Source: Reticulascus tulasneorum (taxonomy: Eukaryota > Ascomycota > Sordariomycetes > Glomerellales > Reticulascaceae). Taken from it: a DNA stretch of 26,219 nucleotides. The DNA is taken from positions 1 to 26,219 of the forward strand of contig LSAX01000018.1 of NCBI GenBank assembly GCA_001557505.1, read 5' to 3'. Position numbers and translations under genes: made by a program. Of the stretch, positions 1 to 13,460 are shown in pieces (within the stretch, counting starts at the first letter, position 1; every line of letters starts with the position of its first letter). The notes under the pieces are model-generated. The model ran no database searches. It had not been told where the DNA came from and saw only the letters and a program-made list of their open reading frames with translations.

Positions 1-1148
1 ATAGCCCACAACATAAGGGCCATGATGACTTGTCTTAGTCCTTCTTATCTTATCTCATATAAAGATAAAAGTGCTTTATCAAATTTTTATAAATAAAGCA
101 AAGGATTTCGTTAATTTCGTGGAAAAACCACAGTTTCGCAACATTAACTGAAAACAGCCGTGCAACTCCTGTAAAATATTCAAATTGTGGTAAGGTTTTT
201 CGTGGACCATCGAATTAAATAACATACTTCACTACTGGTGTCAGAAACGTCTAGTGATTTCAGTTCCTGCGTTGCCGCATTACTCTTGAGGTGAAATGCT
301 TACATTTTCATTTATAGACTAAATTTTTTTTATCTAATCCATGGCATTCATAATTCTCTGCAAAGACTACTGGGGTATCTAATCCTTTTTGTTCTCTGTG
401 CCTTCGTCCTTCGACGTCAGTTTTTACATGAAAGACTGCCTTCGCCTTTACCAGTCCCTTTGGTATAATAAGATATGATCCCTTCACCTCAAGTACTGTC
501 TTCCTCTATAAAACTCTAGTCTAATACTCTGTTTTGCATATAAGATATTATGACCGTCTGGGTACCCTTTAAACCTAATCATGATGAATAACACTAGTCT
601 CTTACGTATTACCGCGACTGCTGGCACGCAATTGGTCAAGACCTGTATATACATATGGTCATTATAAATATGCATTTAAAATTTTATTCAAATAATCAAT
701 TAAATCTTACTTTAGAAATACACTTAAATAAGTTTTTAACCTTATTTTATTTCTTTTTTTTCAGACTTCTCATTTCTCCAAGTTACCAGTTCGGTCTTTA
801 GACCATTGACTAAGATTCCTCACTGCTGTACTAATTTTGCATTGGGATTTTCTCAGACCCAATGTGGTCGATCAACCTCTCAGCTACGACTACGAAAATA
901 TGTGGCTAGTTAAGTCATAACCCTAACTACTACCTATCTCGAAATACTTATTTTCTTCCTAAAGCGAAATTTCTTCTTTTTTTTTTATGAGGTATTTTAG
1001 ACCTCACTTTAAGAGAGTAAAAATATATTCTTCTCACCTGTACACCACTTATTAATTAAATTGTTCATTAAATTAACCGTTCGATTAGCATGTGTCAAGC
1101 ATTTGGACAGCGTTCAATCAGAGCCATCACCAAGCTCATCTAATAATT
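1..1148 (-). rRNA. rns: Small-subunit (12S/15S-type) rRNA, 3' end missing, left copy
   Basis: This is the mirror of the copy at 25080-26219 and reads from about 1148 down to 1. It reaches about 10 bases further into the gene than the right copy, ending at the equivalent of E. coli 16S position ~1220. Helix 44 and the 3' end are therefore absent. It lacks three bases that the right copy has: one C in the segment near 250, one A in an A-run and one T in a T-run near 70-90. The C lies in an otherwise conserved stretch, so the right copy may be the more accurate one there. The 5' boundary is estimated to within some tens of bases. Confidence 0.93.
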
Positions 1149-1505
1149 TATGTAGGATTACTCTTTTTAGGAGCAATCACATCACTAATAAATCTAGAAC
1201 TTTTTTTAATTTTTATTTCAAAACGGATAAACATAAGCTATGTTCTGATATGTAGATTTATTACTAAATAATAAATTTCTATAGGATTAATCGTTCGCAA
1301 ATTCTTTTTTTTAATAAATAACTATTTATATAAATTTGATATTTTCTACTTTAGACCTTTAATTTGAGCTAGAGTAATTTTTAGGTACATATAGTATATA
1401 TTTTATAACTTTACAATTTTTATTAAAAATATCTTTCATTTAACACTAATTTTTATTATATTTAATTAAATTTATTTTTATTAAAAACAAATGATAATTT
1501 TATAT
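1149..1505. other. rns-atp6 intergenic region, left copy
   Basis: This is very AT-rich noncoding sequence with many stops in all frames. The only structure noted is an 8-bp stem (ATTTATTA/TAATAAAT, five-base loop) at 1256-1276. No tRNA cloverleaf was recognised. Confidence 0.6.
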
Positions 1506-2300
1506 TTAATGTAAGTCTAAACCATCTTTTATATAAGAAGAAGATAAAACTACAAAAACTTGAGCTTGTATAAAGGCTATTCCTATTTCTAATCCCGAGA
1601 AAGCTATAATAAAAGCTAAAGGAACTAAACCTAAAAAGAAATAAATTATACCTGAAGACATTATATTATATGTAAATCCTGCTAATATATTTAACAACAT
1701 ATGACCTGAAAGAATATTCGCAGCTAATCTTAATCCAAGAGAAATATTACGAGCAAGATAAGATATAAGCTCTATTAAAACTAATAAAGGTAATAAACCT
1801 AAAGGACAACCAGCTGGAACTAATAAAGAAAAGAATTCTAAACCATGTTTTTGAAATCCTAGAATAGTTGCTCCTAATACTATAGTAAAACTAAGAGCAA
1901 AAGTTAATATAAAATGGCTTGTAGATGCAAAGCTATAAGGAATCATTCCTATTAAATTATTCATTAAAATAAATATAAATAAAGTGTATATGAAAGGAAA
2001 ATATATTTGACCACTTCTTGAATTTATTTGATTTACAACTATACTATGAATTGTTGCATATAAAGATTCTTGACTAACAGATCAATTATTACTTACTAAT
2101 TTATTATTATTAATACTTAATCCACTAATAATTAATATAAAAATAAATCCTAATGTTAAGTATAATCCTATATTAGTTATAGATATGTGTAAATTATTTA
2201 TTACGGGGGCATCTAGACTTAATAAGTCTCTTATTTCAAATTGGTCTAAAGGACTACATATTTCTTTGTAAAAATTTCCAGCTAAACTTAAAGTATTCAT
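1506..2300 (-). CDS. atp6: ATP synthase Fo subunit a (ATP6), left copy
   Basis: This copy has the same 264 codons as 23928-24722, with the frame intact from ATG (2298-2300) to TAA (1506-1508). One TGA codon at 2082-2084 encodes Trp and splits the gene when the standard code is used. It sits between atp8 (347 bases upstream) and rns on the same strand. No difference from the right copy was seen. Confidence 0.96.
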
Positions 2301-2648
2301 ATTATACTCTAAGTACTAATTATAAGCCTTTAAATATCTAATTACCTACATATTATTCAAATTGAATAATACTTAAAAAATTTTGTTAAAAATAGTTAAA
2401 AAACAATTAAAAGACAAAACGAGATATATTTTTATGTAATATTAATAACAAAAAATTCGTATTTTTAATATACAAATCTGTTTTTTGTGCTTTAATTTTT
2501 GCTCCTAAAGTATTTTATCCTCTTAAAATTTATCTATTAATTGTATAAATTAAATTTTAAGACAATAAATGTTTGAGGCTATTTAATTAAGTTAACATAA
2601 TTATGTGAACATTTTTCTTAAGTTATATCTAAATATTAAACTTTAATA
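2301..2648. other. atp8-atp6 intergenic region, left copy
   Basis: This is an AT-rich noncoding gap with no supported gene. It contains an 11-bp perfect inverted repeat (CTTAAAATTTA/TAAATTTTAAG, 18-base loop) at 2522-2561. Confidence 0.6.
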
Positions 2649-2813
2649 TTAATTACGGAATTCGTCTCATAATTCTTTTATGAAAGTACGAGATAAAAAT
2701 AAGAAAATTATTCTTGGTAATATATATTTAGATAATATATATAAAAGAGATACAATTATAACGAAAGCAAAAACTATTTCATTTACAAAATAAAAAGGTA
2801 CTAATTGAGGCAT
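2649..2813 (-). CDS. atp8: ATP synthase Fo subunit 8 (ATP8), left copy
   Basis: This is a 54-residue protein identical to the copy at 23415-23579, with the CAT start complement at 2811-2813 and the stop complement at 2649-2651. The MPQLVPFYF start, one hydrophobic helix and a basic C-terminal tail are the fungal ATP8 pattern. A TGA-encoded Trp in the ELWDEF segment cuts it under the standard code. Confidence 0.94.
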
Positions 2814-2909
2814 TATTTATATTAAAAAATTTTTTATTAAATACTCCAAAATAATGATAGTATTAACGTTAGATATAAAACTAAAATCTAAATCCATAAG
2901 TTCTTTAAT

Positions 2910-4373
2910 CTAATAATTATATATTAAATTAAGGGCAGAATAATGTAAAGTATCTAAAATCAAAGAAGGATATATACCTAATATAACAGTAAATAATACT
3001 AATACGAATAATAGTAAAAATTCTCTTTTATTTGTGTCAAATATATTTTCTTCAAAAAATTTAGTAAATGAACCTCCAAATGTTATTCTATTAAACATAT
3101 ATATAGTATACGCAGCCGAAAATATTATAGAGGTACATCCAAAAAAACCTAATACTGGTAATTTTTCTACCATACCGTAAAGAGACATAAATTCTCCTAT
3201 AAAATTTAATGTTAAAGGAGCCCCACAATTTCCTAAAGATAATATAAAGAAAAGTATAGAGAATAAAGGCATAAGTTGAGCTATTCCTCTATAAGAGTAT
3301 ATCATTCTAGTCCCAGATCTGTCGTATAATATACCTCCAGCGCATATAAATAAACCACTAGATACAAATCCATGAGCTAACCCTAAAACTATACTTCCTT
3401 CTATTCCTTGAATTGTGTTACTAAATGCTCCTATTAAATATACTGCTGCATGAGATACAGAGCTATAGGCAATTAATTCCTTAACATCTACAGTTCTTAA
3501 TGTACTAAAACTTGCATATATTATAGTAATAACTCCTATAGTATATATAAAAAATGTAAAATCCAATGAGGCCTTAGGTAATATGGGTAAAATTAGTCTA
3601 AAAATACCATATAAACTTAATTTTAAAACAATACCAGCAAGTATAATACTTCCACCTAATGGCGATTCCACATGAGCTTTTAATAATCAATTGTTTAAAA
3701 ATATTGTAGGAGTTTTTACAGCAAATGCTATAAAAATACCAGTGAATAAAAAGAACTGTGTAGTATAATCAAAGTTAGTTTTAAATAAAGCATCAAAATC
3801 TGTTGTTCCCATTATTGAGAACATAGCTAAAATAGATAATAGCAAAAATAAAGATCCTCACAATGTATATAAGAAAAAATAATAACTTGCTCTTACTTTA
3901 TTACCAGATCCAAATAAACCTATTAATAAAAATAAAGGAGGAAGTATACTTTCAAAAAATATATAAAATAAAAGTATATCTAATACTAAAAACACAGCTA
4001 ATAACAATGTTTCTAATAATAGTACAGTTACTAAATAAAATTTCACATTTTCTTTTATTGAATTTCAGTTTGATAATAAAGCTATTGGTATTATTATTGT
4101 TGTCAATAATACAAAATATACAGATATTCCGTCTATTCCTAAATAAATATCAAATAATTGTACATTATAATGTTCTTGTACAAATTGGAATTGGTTACTA
4201 CTTGAATTAAAAAAAATAAATATTATAAAAGATAAAATTAAATTCAAACTTGAAGTTATTAAACTTATTTTTTTATATAATAAAATATTTTGGGCTTCTT
4301 TTTCATAAGAGGTGACACTACAAATTAAAAATATACCTAGTATAGGTATAATAAGTAAGAGAGATAATAACAT
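2910..4373 (-). CDS. nad4: NADH dehydrogenase subunit 4 (ND4), left copy
   Basis: The left copy has 487 codons, all in one frame, read through several TGA Trp codons. It matches 21855-23318. The conserved segments (FFESILPPLFLLIGLFGS, then KAHVESPLGGSIILAG) are all present. The start ATG is at 4371-4373, directly after the motif CCTTTTTTAGGGTAA that also occurs upstream of orf224. A long open frame on the opposite strand (3863-4210) is a shadow of this gene. Confidence 0.96.
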
Positions 4374-4556
4374 TACCCTAAAAAAGGATAACTATTTAAA
4401 AAAGTCATCTTATATATAAATAATTTTATTCTAGAAAAATAAGATAAAAACTAGATATAAATTTATATCTAAAAAATAACTTTTAAATATTATAATATAT
4501 ATTTTCATCATATAATAGGAAATTATGATAATATAAACAAGAGGTTAAAAAGATTT

Positions 4557-5663
4557 TTATATAGCTATATTTAAAATAAATATATTAAAAGCATATAAAG
4601 TACAAGGTAATATTATAATAAAAGCAAATAATAGCGGTAATAAGACTGTTCAACAAAAAGACATTAATTGATCAAAACGTATTCTAGGAAACGAAGCTCT
4701 TACTCATATAAAAATAAAAACAAAAATAGAACTTTTTAATCCTAAAATTAGCCCAGAATATAGGCCACTTTCAGTAAAACTAATAAATATATTTTTTACA
4801 TTAAAGTATTCAGAAGATATTGTTCATTTTAGATCAAACATATAAGCTCATAAATTATTTATTAAATTAAATCAATACATTAAGTTAAAATCTAATAAAT
4901 AACCACCTAAAAACAATATACTAGTTAATATACACATTAGTAATATACTGGCGTATTCAGCTAAAAAAAAAAACACAAATATTACTGCAGCGTGCTCTGT
5001 CATAAATCCACTAACTAATTCAGATTCCGCTTCAGCTAAATCAAATGGGGCTCTGTTTGTTTCCGCTACAGAACCTATAAAAAATATTAAGAAAATAGGG
5101 AATATAGGTAATATAAGCCATACTGCTTTTTGAGTTTGTATATTTATATTTAAATTTAAACTACCTGTAATCATAATTATTAATAGTATAGCTGAACTTA
5201 AGACTAATTCATAACTAATTAATTGAGCTGTACTTCTAAGAGAACCTAAAAAAGCATATTTACTGTTAGCACTTCATCCGGCTAATAGTATACCATAAGT
5301 AGATATAGATGAAACCGCTAACATGTATAATATACCTAATTCTAAATCATTCAAAGTTAAACCAGGACCATAAGGTATTACTCCATACCCAAGCAATGCG
5401 AAAGCCAAAGTTATTATAGGACCTAAAAAAAAAAGTATAGTATTTGATTGAGTTGGTGCTACATACTCTTTAAGTATTAATTTTAATGCGTCCGCAAAAG
5501 CTTGTAATAAACCATAATATCCTACAGCGTTAGGTCCTAATCTTCTTTGCATACTTGCCATTGTTTTTCTTTCAGCAACTGTTATAAAAGCGACTGCTAA
5601 TAAAGCGGGCAGCATTAATAAAATTACTTCAAATATAGATAATAAAGTAGATACATAAAACAT
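4557..5663 (-). CDS. nad1: NADH dehydrogenase subunit 1 (ND1), left copy
   Basis: The left copy has 368 codons and is the same length as 20566-21672. The ERKTMASMQRRLGPN loop and the ETNRAPFDLAEAESELV loop are intact. The flanking noncoding DNA carries two one-base homopolymer differences from the right arm, both upstream of the start; the coding part shows none. Confidence 0.96.
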
Positions 5664-5838
5664 TAATTATAAAAAAATAAAGGTTTTTATATTATAATTA
5701 CTTAATAATAAAAGCAAGTAATAACAAATAACTATAATTTTACATTTTTGAGTTTATTTAATTATTGAATAAAAATACAAAACTTTAAATTAAAGTAATA
5801 AAAAAAAATTTTTTTTTATCTTATGACTAAGTATATCC

Positions 5839-5876
5839 TATTTTAGTTATTTATTTTACTTTAAATAACTAAAATA
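5839..5876. repeat. 15-bp perfect stem-loop upstream of nad1, left copy
   Basis: TATTTTAGTTATTTA pairs perfectly with its reverse complement across an 8-base loop. It is the mirror of 20355-20392 and lies between trnR and nad1. It may form a transcript stem-loop, for example a processing or stability signal. Confidence 0.7.
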
Positions 5877-5893
5877 ATTAAATAAAAATAGAC

Positions 5894-5964
5894 TTTCTTA
5901 TTCTAGATTCGAACTAAAATCGGAATATTAGAAGTATTCTGCTCTACCTTTGAGCTAATAAGAA
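5894..5964 (-). tRNA. trnR(ucu): tRNA-Arg (UCU), left copy
   Basis: This copy is identical to 20267-20337 and forms a complete cloverleaf. The acceptor is TTCTTAT/ATAAGAA and the anticodon stem is GAATA/TATTC with loop CTTCTAA. It lies between cox1 and nad1, the usual position in this gene order. Confidence 0.93.
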
Positions 5965-6287
5965 TATTATTTTTATATAATAAGCAGATTTTTCGTCTAA
6001 TCTATTTTCAAGTTGTTCTAATTTAGTTAGCATTGTTTCAGCTCTATATTCTAAATTTTCTTTACCTGTTTTTTCATAAACCTTCCATCATTTTTCTTTT
6101 TTATTTAATATTTAGACAATTAGTCTTATGAAGAAAAATTACTTTTTGGTTCCGTTATGGGACTCATTACACTCCTTATTTTATTTACAATTAATACATT
6201 TAATTGTATTTTATATAAATCATAAAAAAAAGTTACATAATTTTTAAATATTATACTTCTTAAATCTTCTATATGGTCAATTATTAT
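5965..6287. other. cox1-trnR gap, left copy, with a short open frame
   Basis: This is the mirror of 19944-20266. It contains the same 55-codon open frame without an ATG, on the minus strand and running into trnR; see the right copy for the description. No other gene is seen. Confidence 0.5.
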
Positions 6288-7919
<1,632 letters not shown>

Positions 7920-8088
7920 AGCTAAATACCTATTTTCTTGATTTTCTTTCACGTATTTATTTATTAATTGTATTGTACAATCAAAGAATGTTTTACTTCT
8001 ATTTTTTTATAATCATTATTATAAAAAGTAAATAAAGTAATTAGTATTAAAAGTTAGGAATCTAATTAAATTAGAGAATAATCAAATT

Positions 8089-8166
8089 AATTATGGAGGA
8101 ATCGAACCTCATGTTCATTATTGATAATACAATATTTAAGAATATTTACCTTTTATATTCATAATT
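8089..8166 (-). ncRNA. tRNA-like element upstream of cox1, left copy
   Basis: This is the mirror of 18065-18142. It has a paired acceptor (AATTATG/CATAATT), a D-arm with GG in the loop and a T-arm identical to that of trnC, but no normal anticodon geometry. It is preceded by a 9-bp hairpin at 8170-8192 and followed by a 10-bp hairpin at 8004-8027. Confidence 0.55.
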
Positions 8167-8219
8167 TTTGAAATTAAATTAAATTTAATTTCATTTCCAA
8201 CTTGTATATAAACAAAAAA

Positions 8220-8894
8220 TTATCTTCTAGAATTACCTAATTGAGTTTGTAAATCGTTAATTCTATTTTTTAATTCACTTTCATTACTTCAAGCTTCTGT
8301 TCCAAAAATATCTGCTCCTCTACTTAATTTAAATTCTTTAGCTATATTAACTAAATCTTTACTAATATAAATAGGTTTTTCTTTATTTCTTAAAGGAAAT
8401 ATCCTAGGCTCAAGTCCACGGTTTCTAATCTTAAAAGGTCTATACTCAATAGACCAGCCTAAAGTTCGAGGATCCCCTGAACTCATAGCTAATTTTGCGG
8501 CACACGCAAGTCTGTATACTTCTTTTGAACTTAACATATTTTCACCTCAATTTTGTGAATAAACAGTTTTGTGACTACGGCTAGTCGAATCAGAATTTAG
8601 TTGATTAATTAATTTACGAATTAATTCATCATCTTCTTCTTTATCGCTTCTTGACTCAGTTACTTGGTTGGCTAAACAACCATCACGAGTAATATAACCA
8701 TCTTCATCAGTTAAAGATACAAGATATAAACCACCAAATAATGTCATTCAAATTAACACGGATACTATAAAACTCTGAATAAGAATGATAATAATACTGC
8801 ATAATAAAATAAATATAGGCATTATGTCGAAGTTGTCGACTTTTAATCCTATAGTTGTAATGTAAATTTCGTTTGTAATAAAAAAGTTTGTCAT
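8220..8894 (-). CDS. Unrecognised membrane-anchored protein, 224 codons, left copy
   Basis: This copy has the same length and frame as 17337-18011, with the start complement at 8892-8894 and the stop complement at 8220-8222. It reads through three TGA Trp codons, so it is adapted to the mitochondrial code. See the right copy for the residue description. No function is proposed. Confidence 0.75.
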
Positions 8895-9128
8895 GTTAAA
8901 AATTTAAAATTAAAAATATTATCTCTATCGAGTTGTGGAACCACTTATAAGTATTGATATATGTATATGTAAACGTATTTTCTTTTTATTCACGATATAT
9001 ATATATAAATTGTATCTTTTACCCTAAAAAAGGTGATATGGAGACCTGAATCGTTTGTCAAACGACTTGCTTTTTTTCTAAAGCTATTGTCCCATAAAAG
9101 TTAAAAAAGATTTTAACAGTAAAAGATA

Positions 9129-9198
9129 AGATTATGGAGGAATCGAACCTCTTACTAAAGATTTGCAGTCAAAGTGCAGACCATCTACTTCATAATCT
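9129..9198 (-). tRNA. trnC(gca): tRNA-Cys (GCA), left copy
   Basis: This copy is identical to 17033-17102. It sits just downstream of cob, the usual trnC position in this gene order. The weak anticodon stem is the same in both arms, so it is not a random read error in one arm. Confidence 0.75.
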
Positions 9199-9302
9199 GT
9201 ATTTTATTGAAAAAATAATTAAAACAAAATTATTTGAATATTTTTATTAAAAATAAAATTAGAATAATGTTAGTATACCCAAGTATATCTAGAATAAAAA
9301 TT

Positions 9303-10466
9303 CTACTTATTTTCTAAATTAACTAGATTAATAAGAACATTTTCATATAAACTTACTGCAGGTACTATAATAACAAAATAACTAAAATATAAAGCTGTAC
9401 TAATTTGCCCTAATTCTATAAATGGTGATTCAACATGTTTAGCCCCTAATTGCAATAATAATAAGAAATTTGCAATAAATACTCAGAACATTGCTTTACT
9501 TAAAGGTCTAAACTGTAAACCTTTTGTTTTACCTAAATCTGAGACAGGTAAAATCAATATAATTAGTATAGAACTAATCATAGCAATAACTCCTAATAAT
9601 TTATTTGGTATAGATCTTAATATAGCATAAAAAGGTAAAAGATATCACTCAGGTACTATAGCAGGAGGTGTTTGCATAGGGTTAGCCATTATATAGTTAT
9701 CGCTATCTCCTAAAACATTAGGCATAAAAAAGACAAATATACTTAAGAAGAAAATGAATGCAAAGACTGTAATTAAATCTTTAAATAAATAATAAGGAGC
9801 AAAAGGTAATCTATCGTAATTACCTGATATACCTAAAGGGTTACTTGATCCTGCAACATCGTGAAGAGCTATTAAATGCATTAGCACTAAAGCAGCTAAT
9901 ACAAAAGGCAATACAAAATGTAAAGCAAAAAATCTATTTAACGTTGCATTATTTACAGAAAAACCTCCTCATATAAACTCAACTATATCTTGACCAATTC
10001 AAGGTACAGCACTTATAAGATTAGTAATAACTGTTGCTCCTCATAATGACATTTGACCATATGGAAGAACATAACCTAAAAATCCTGTTATTATCATAGC
10101 TAAAAATATTATTGTACCTAAAACTCAAACTAATGTTCTTGGAGCTCTATATGAACCATAATAAATACCTCTTCCCATGTGTAAATAAACTAGAAAAAAG
10201 AAAGCTGAAGCTGTGTTACTATGAAGGTACCGTATTAATCATCCATTATTTACATCCCGCATTATATGTTCTATAGAATTAAATGCTTCTAACACATTAG
10301 GGTTATAATGCATAGCTAAAGTAACTCCAGTTACAATTTGTATACCTAAACAAACTGCAAGTAAAGAACCAAAATTTCAAAGATAACTTATATTACTGGG
10401 TTGTGATGCATCTATTAGATAAGAATTAACTAACTTTAATAAAGGGTGACTTTTAAATATTCTCAT
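9303..10466 (-). CDS. cob: Cytochrome b, left copy
   Basis: The left copy has 387 codons with the frame intact (start complement 10464-10466, stop complement 9303-9305). Haem-ligand histidines 82, 96, 183 and 197 and the PEWY motif are present, as in 15765-16928. It has no intron. Confidence 0.97.
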
Positions 10467-10788
10467 GGTATATTAATTTGTGGAAAGATTTTATACTTAT
10501 TTGTATACTATTGAGATTCTTAAATCAGATTAATAGAAAAATATATTAGAATATAATTAATTTTAGTATAATGTACAAATAAGTATATAATTTAGTAAAA
10601 TATAAACTATAATATATATATATAATTTTAAAAACAAAGTAGCTTATTTTTATTTTGTTTTTGATTGTCAGATATTTGATCATAACCATCACTAATATTT
10701 CTAGAGATTAATATATTTTTGCATTATTAACAATTATTTTATGGTAATAATTACCCAATTTATTAGACAATTAAAAAAAAGTTTAATT
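10467..10788. other. nad5-cob intergenic region, left copy
   Basis: This is an AT-rich gap without a gene. It contains a 14-bp perfect inverted repeat, TACAAATAAGTATA at 10574-10587 against TATACTTATTTGTA at 10492-10505. Near 10771 there is a run of 8 A where the right arm has 9 T, which accounts for a one-base arm difference. Confidence 0.6.
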
Positions 10789-12771
10789 TTACTTTTCAAA
10801 TTTCAAATTAAAAAATAATATAGAAATTATAGAAAAAAATAAAATTAAAGATGGTATATTTAAGTCCTCAATAAAAGAATAGTACATAGAAGTATATCCA
10901 ATAAATCCTATTAAAATATATAAAGCATAATTAGTAACTATACCCATATTTAAACCAGAAATAATTTTACTTATTTTAATAGAAATTTTTTCTAATCCAA
11001 AGGGGCCTATACTTTCTATACTACCTTTATCTAAAATTTTAGTAGTTTGACCTCCTAATTCTAAAATAAGACTTACAATAAATTTATTATAAATAAATTC
11101 AACTAAAAATCTTTGATTAAAAAATCCAAAAATAGAATTACCTAGTTTCGATAATTTAAAATTGTAAACAAGACGAGGTAAAAATTCAGAATAAATAATA
11201 GCTATAGTTGTGAATATAATTGTGAAAAAAAAAGGCGATAATTTAAATAAAATAGGTACAGCAAATTCAGTATCTATAGCTATTTCATGCATTGGATGAA
11301 TGAATATACTATTGTCTCCAAAAAATCCTGAACCTAAACCTATAAAAATATCTTTAGTTATAAATCCAAAATATATAGAAAAAATAGCTAATATAACTAA
11401 AGGTAAGCTTATATATATATTACCTTCATGAGCATGTTTATAATAATTAATAGATCCATTAGGATTAGTCATAAAAGTTAAATATAAGATTTTTACAGAG
11501 TATAAAGTAGTAAATATAGCACCTATAACTGCTACAAAATAAACAGATATACTACTGTAATGATATTGTGCATAAGCAGATTCTAATATAAAATCCTTAC
11601 TAAAAAATCCTGTCATAAAAGGAAATGCGACTAAACTAAGACTTGCTATTAATATAACAGAATAAGTTAAAGGTAAAAAGGAAATTAATCCTCCATATTT
11701 TCTTAGATCTTGATTATCTCCTATAGCATGAATAACAGCACCTGCACCTAAAAACAATAACCCTTTATAAAAGGCATGATTTATTAAATGAAATAATGCT
11801 ATATTATAAGAAGATAAACCTATTGCTATAACCATCATACCTAATTGACTCATTGTCGAATAAGCAATTATTTTTTTTATATCTTGTTGAAATAAACCTA
11901 CTAGAGAACTAAATACAGTAGTAATTGCTCCTAATCATAAAGATATTAATAATAGTGTAGAACTATATTCAATTAAAGGAGATGAACGTATTAATAAATA
12001 CACACCGGCAGTAACCATAGTAGCCGCATGTATTAAAGCGGAAACAGGTGTAGGACCTTCCATAGCCATTGGTAATCATACATGAAGACCTACTTGAGAA
12101 CTTTTAGCCATAGCACCTATCAATAAACAGATTCCTATTATAGTAACAGTATTTTCATTAATATAAGGAGTCAATGAAAATGCTAGAGTATAATCTAAAT
12201 TACCTAAAGATCATAATATAGCAAACATACCTATAGTTAAAAGACAATCACCTACTCTATTAGTTAAAAAAGCAGACATAGAACTTTGATTTGCCGCAAT
12301 TCTAGTAAATCAAAAACTTACTAAAAGGTATGAACAAACTCCTACCCCTTCTCACCCCACAAACATTAATAGATAATTATTAGCTGTTACAAGTATTATC
12401 ATCATAAAAGTAAACAAGCTTAAATAACTAAAAAATCTTTGATTATGAGGATCGCTACTCATATAACCTATTGAATATATGTGTACTAAAGAACTAATTA
12501 TTAGGACAGGAATTAGCATAGAAACTGTTAAACTGTCAAATTGAAAACTTCAAACTATATTAAATGATTCACTATTTAATCATTTAAATAAATGTAAGAA
12601 TACTGGATTATTATTAAAACCTACTTCAAAAAATGCAATAATAGCGAATATAGTTGTAATTATTATACTTATACAGCCTAAAATTCGTGCCCCACTTACA
12701 CCAACTTTTCTACCAAAAAAGCCAGAAACTATAGATCCTAATAAAGGTAATATTATTATACTTAAATACAT
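10789..12771 (-). CDS. nad5: NADH dehydrogenase subunit 5 (ND5), intact copy
   Basis: This is the intact copy of the large antiporter-like membrane subunit of complex I, 660 codons, within the usual fungal range. It is hydrophobic throughout. The core segments are seen in order: [15 protein letters not shown], then [12 protein letters not shown], then [15 protein letters not shown], then [17 protein letters not shown]. They carry the conserved Glu, Lys and His residues of the proton channel. The start ATG shares its A with the TAA of nad4L (12771), the usual ascomycete arrangement, which also fixes the start. Several TGA codons encode Trp. The run of six A at 12715-12720 keeps the frame here; the right copy has one base fewer and is frameshifted. 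Confidence 0.97.
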
Positions 12772-13040
12772 TATTTATATTCTATTGCTATACTTCCTCT
12801 TAATCTATAAAAAGCTACTAGAATACCTAGTCCTATTGCGGATTCTGCACCTGCAATAACTATAATGTATATAGCATAAGTTTGTCCTATTATATCATCT
12901 ATATTTATAGAACTTACCAATATTAGAAATGTTATAGATAATAGCATTATTTCTATTGAAATAAGCATTAATATTATATTTTTTCTATTAAATACGAATC
13001 CTAAAATTCCTATTAAAAAAAGTACTAAAGTTAAACTCAT
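12771..13040 (-). CDS. nad4L: NADH dehydrogenase subunit 4L (ND4L), intact copy
   Basis: This is a small membrane subunit of complex I, 89 residues, the normal length. It has three hydrophobic segments and the conserved glutamates in SIEIMLL and [13 protein letters not shown]. It overlaps the nad5 start by one base, so the pair is almost certainly co-transcribed and the two are translated in a coupled way. This is the only intact copy, because the right-arm copy is broken. The palindrome ends inside its start codon, and the sequence upstream belongs to the single-copy spacer. Confidence 0.96.
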   Translation of the reverse strand: MSLTLVLFLIGILGFVFNRKNIILMLISIEIMLLSITFLILVSSINIDDIIGQTYAIYIIVIAGAESAIGLGILVAFYRLRGSIAIEYK

Positions 13041-13081
13041 ATGTTATATTTATTTTATTTTCAAATTATTCGAGAGTAATG

Positions 13082-13100
13082 TAGAATATTCTTTATTCTA
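13082..13100. repeat. 7-bp perfect hairpin in the central spacer
   Basis: TAGAATA pairs with TATTCTA around a five-base loop. It lies about 15 bases from the geometric centre of the palindrome. It is short enough to be chance in AT-rich DNA. Confidence 0.5.
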
Positions 13101-13160
13101 AAAGGTATATTAATAACCTAATTGGTTGTAGTATATATATATATTTCTACTAATATTACA

Positions 13161-13211
13161 AAGGATATAAAAGATTTGAACTTTTAACCTGGTAGCGGGC
13201 TGACCTCTGCA
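13161..13211 (-). pseudogene. 3' part of a tRNA cut at the palindrome junction
   Basis: Read on the minus strand, a perfect T-arm (stem AAAAG/CTTTT, loop TTCAAAT) is followed by ATATCCT, the expected 3' acceptor strand. The 5' partner AGGATAT should lie about 60 bases upstream, but the sequence there is already the damaged nad4L copy. The middle part contains GGTCAGCCCGCTACC, which forms a hairpin but gives no clear anticodon loop, so the amino acid cannot be assigned. A tRNA upstream of nad4L is common in related genomes. Confidence 0.45.
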
Positions 13212-13212
13212 T

Positions 13213-13460
13213 TGAGTTTAACTTTAGTACTTTTTTAATAGGATTTTAGGATTCGTATTTAATAGAAAGCTTATTTCAATAGAAATAATGCTATTATCTA
13301 TAACATAATATTGGTAAGTTCTATAAATATAGATGATATAATAGGACAAACTTATGCTATATACATTATAGTTATTGCAGGTGCAGAATCCGCAATAGGA
13401 CTAGGTATTCTAGTAGCTTTTTATAGATTAAGAGGAAGTATAGCAATAGAATATAAATAA
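13213..13460 (+). pseudogene. nad4L: Broken nad4L copy
   Basis: Aligned with the intact copy this sequence has lost the A of the start codon, one T in a 7-T run, one A shortly after, a block of 15 bases (equivalent to AAATATAATATTAAT) and 4 bases (TTCT or equivalent). The total is 21 bases, and the last part (from about 13320) is again in the original frame, up to the TAA that overlaps nad5. The first frameshift leads to a stop after about nine codons, so no full ND4L can be made. The damage is confined to the end nearest the centre, which fits either a degraded rearrangement junction or low-quality consensus at a fold-back. Confidence 0.88.

Larger units (their letters stand above)
13041..13212. 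other. Single-copy spacer at the palindrome centre
   Basis: These 172 bases have no counterpart in either arm and would form the loop if the arms paired. Relative to the left arm they are the region upstream of nad4L. They contain a short hairpin at 13082-13100, a TA-repeat near 13133-13144 and a tRNA-like 3' half at 13161-13211. The right end switches directly into a damaged nad4L copy. Confidence 0.85.

Noticed and set aside
484..675. 63-codon open frame on the minus strand (and its mirror at 25552-25743)
   Set aside because: It lies inside the conserved 530-loop region of rns, so it is a shadow of the rRNA.
1061..1255. 64-codon open frame on the plus strand (and its mirror at 24973-25167)
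   Set aside because: It is antisense to the rns 5' end and its leader, with no protein-like pattern.
3863..4210. 115-codon open frame antisense to nad4 (and its mirror at 22018-22365)
   Set aside because: It is the complement of conserved ND4 codons; the Leu/Ile-rich composition comes from AT-rich antisense sequence.
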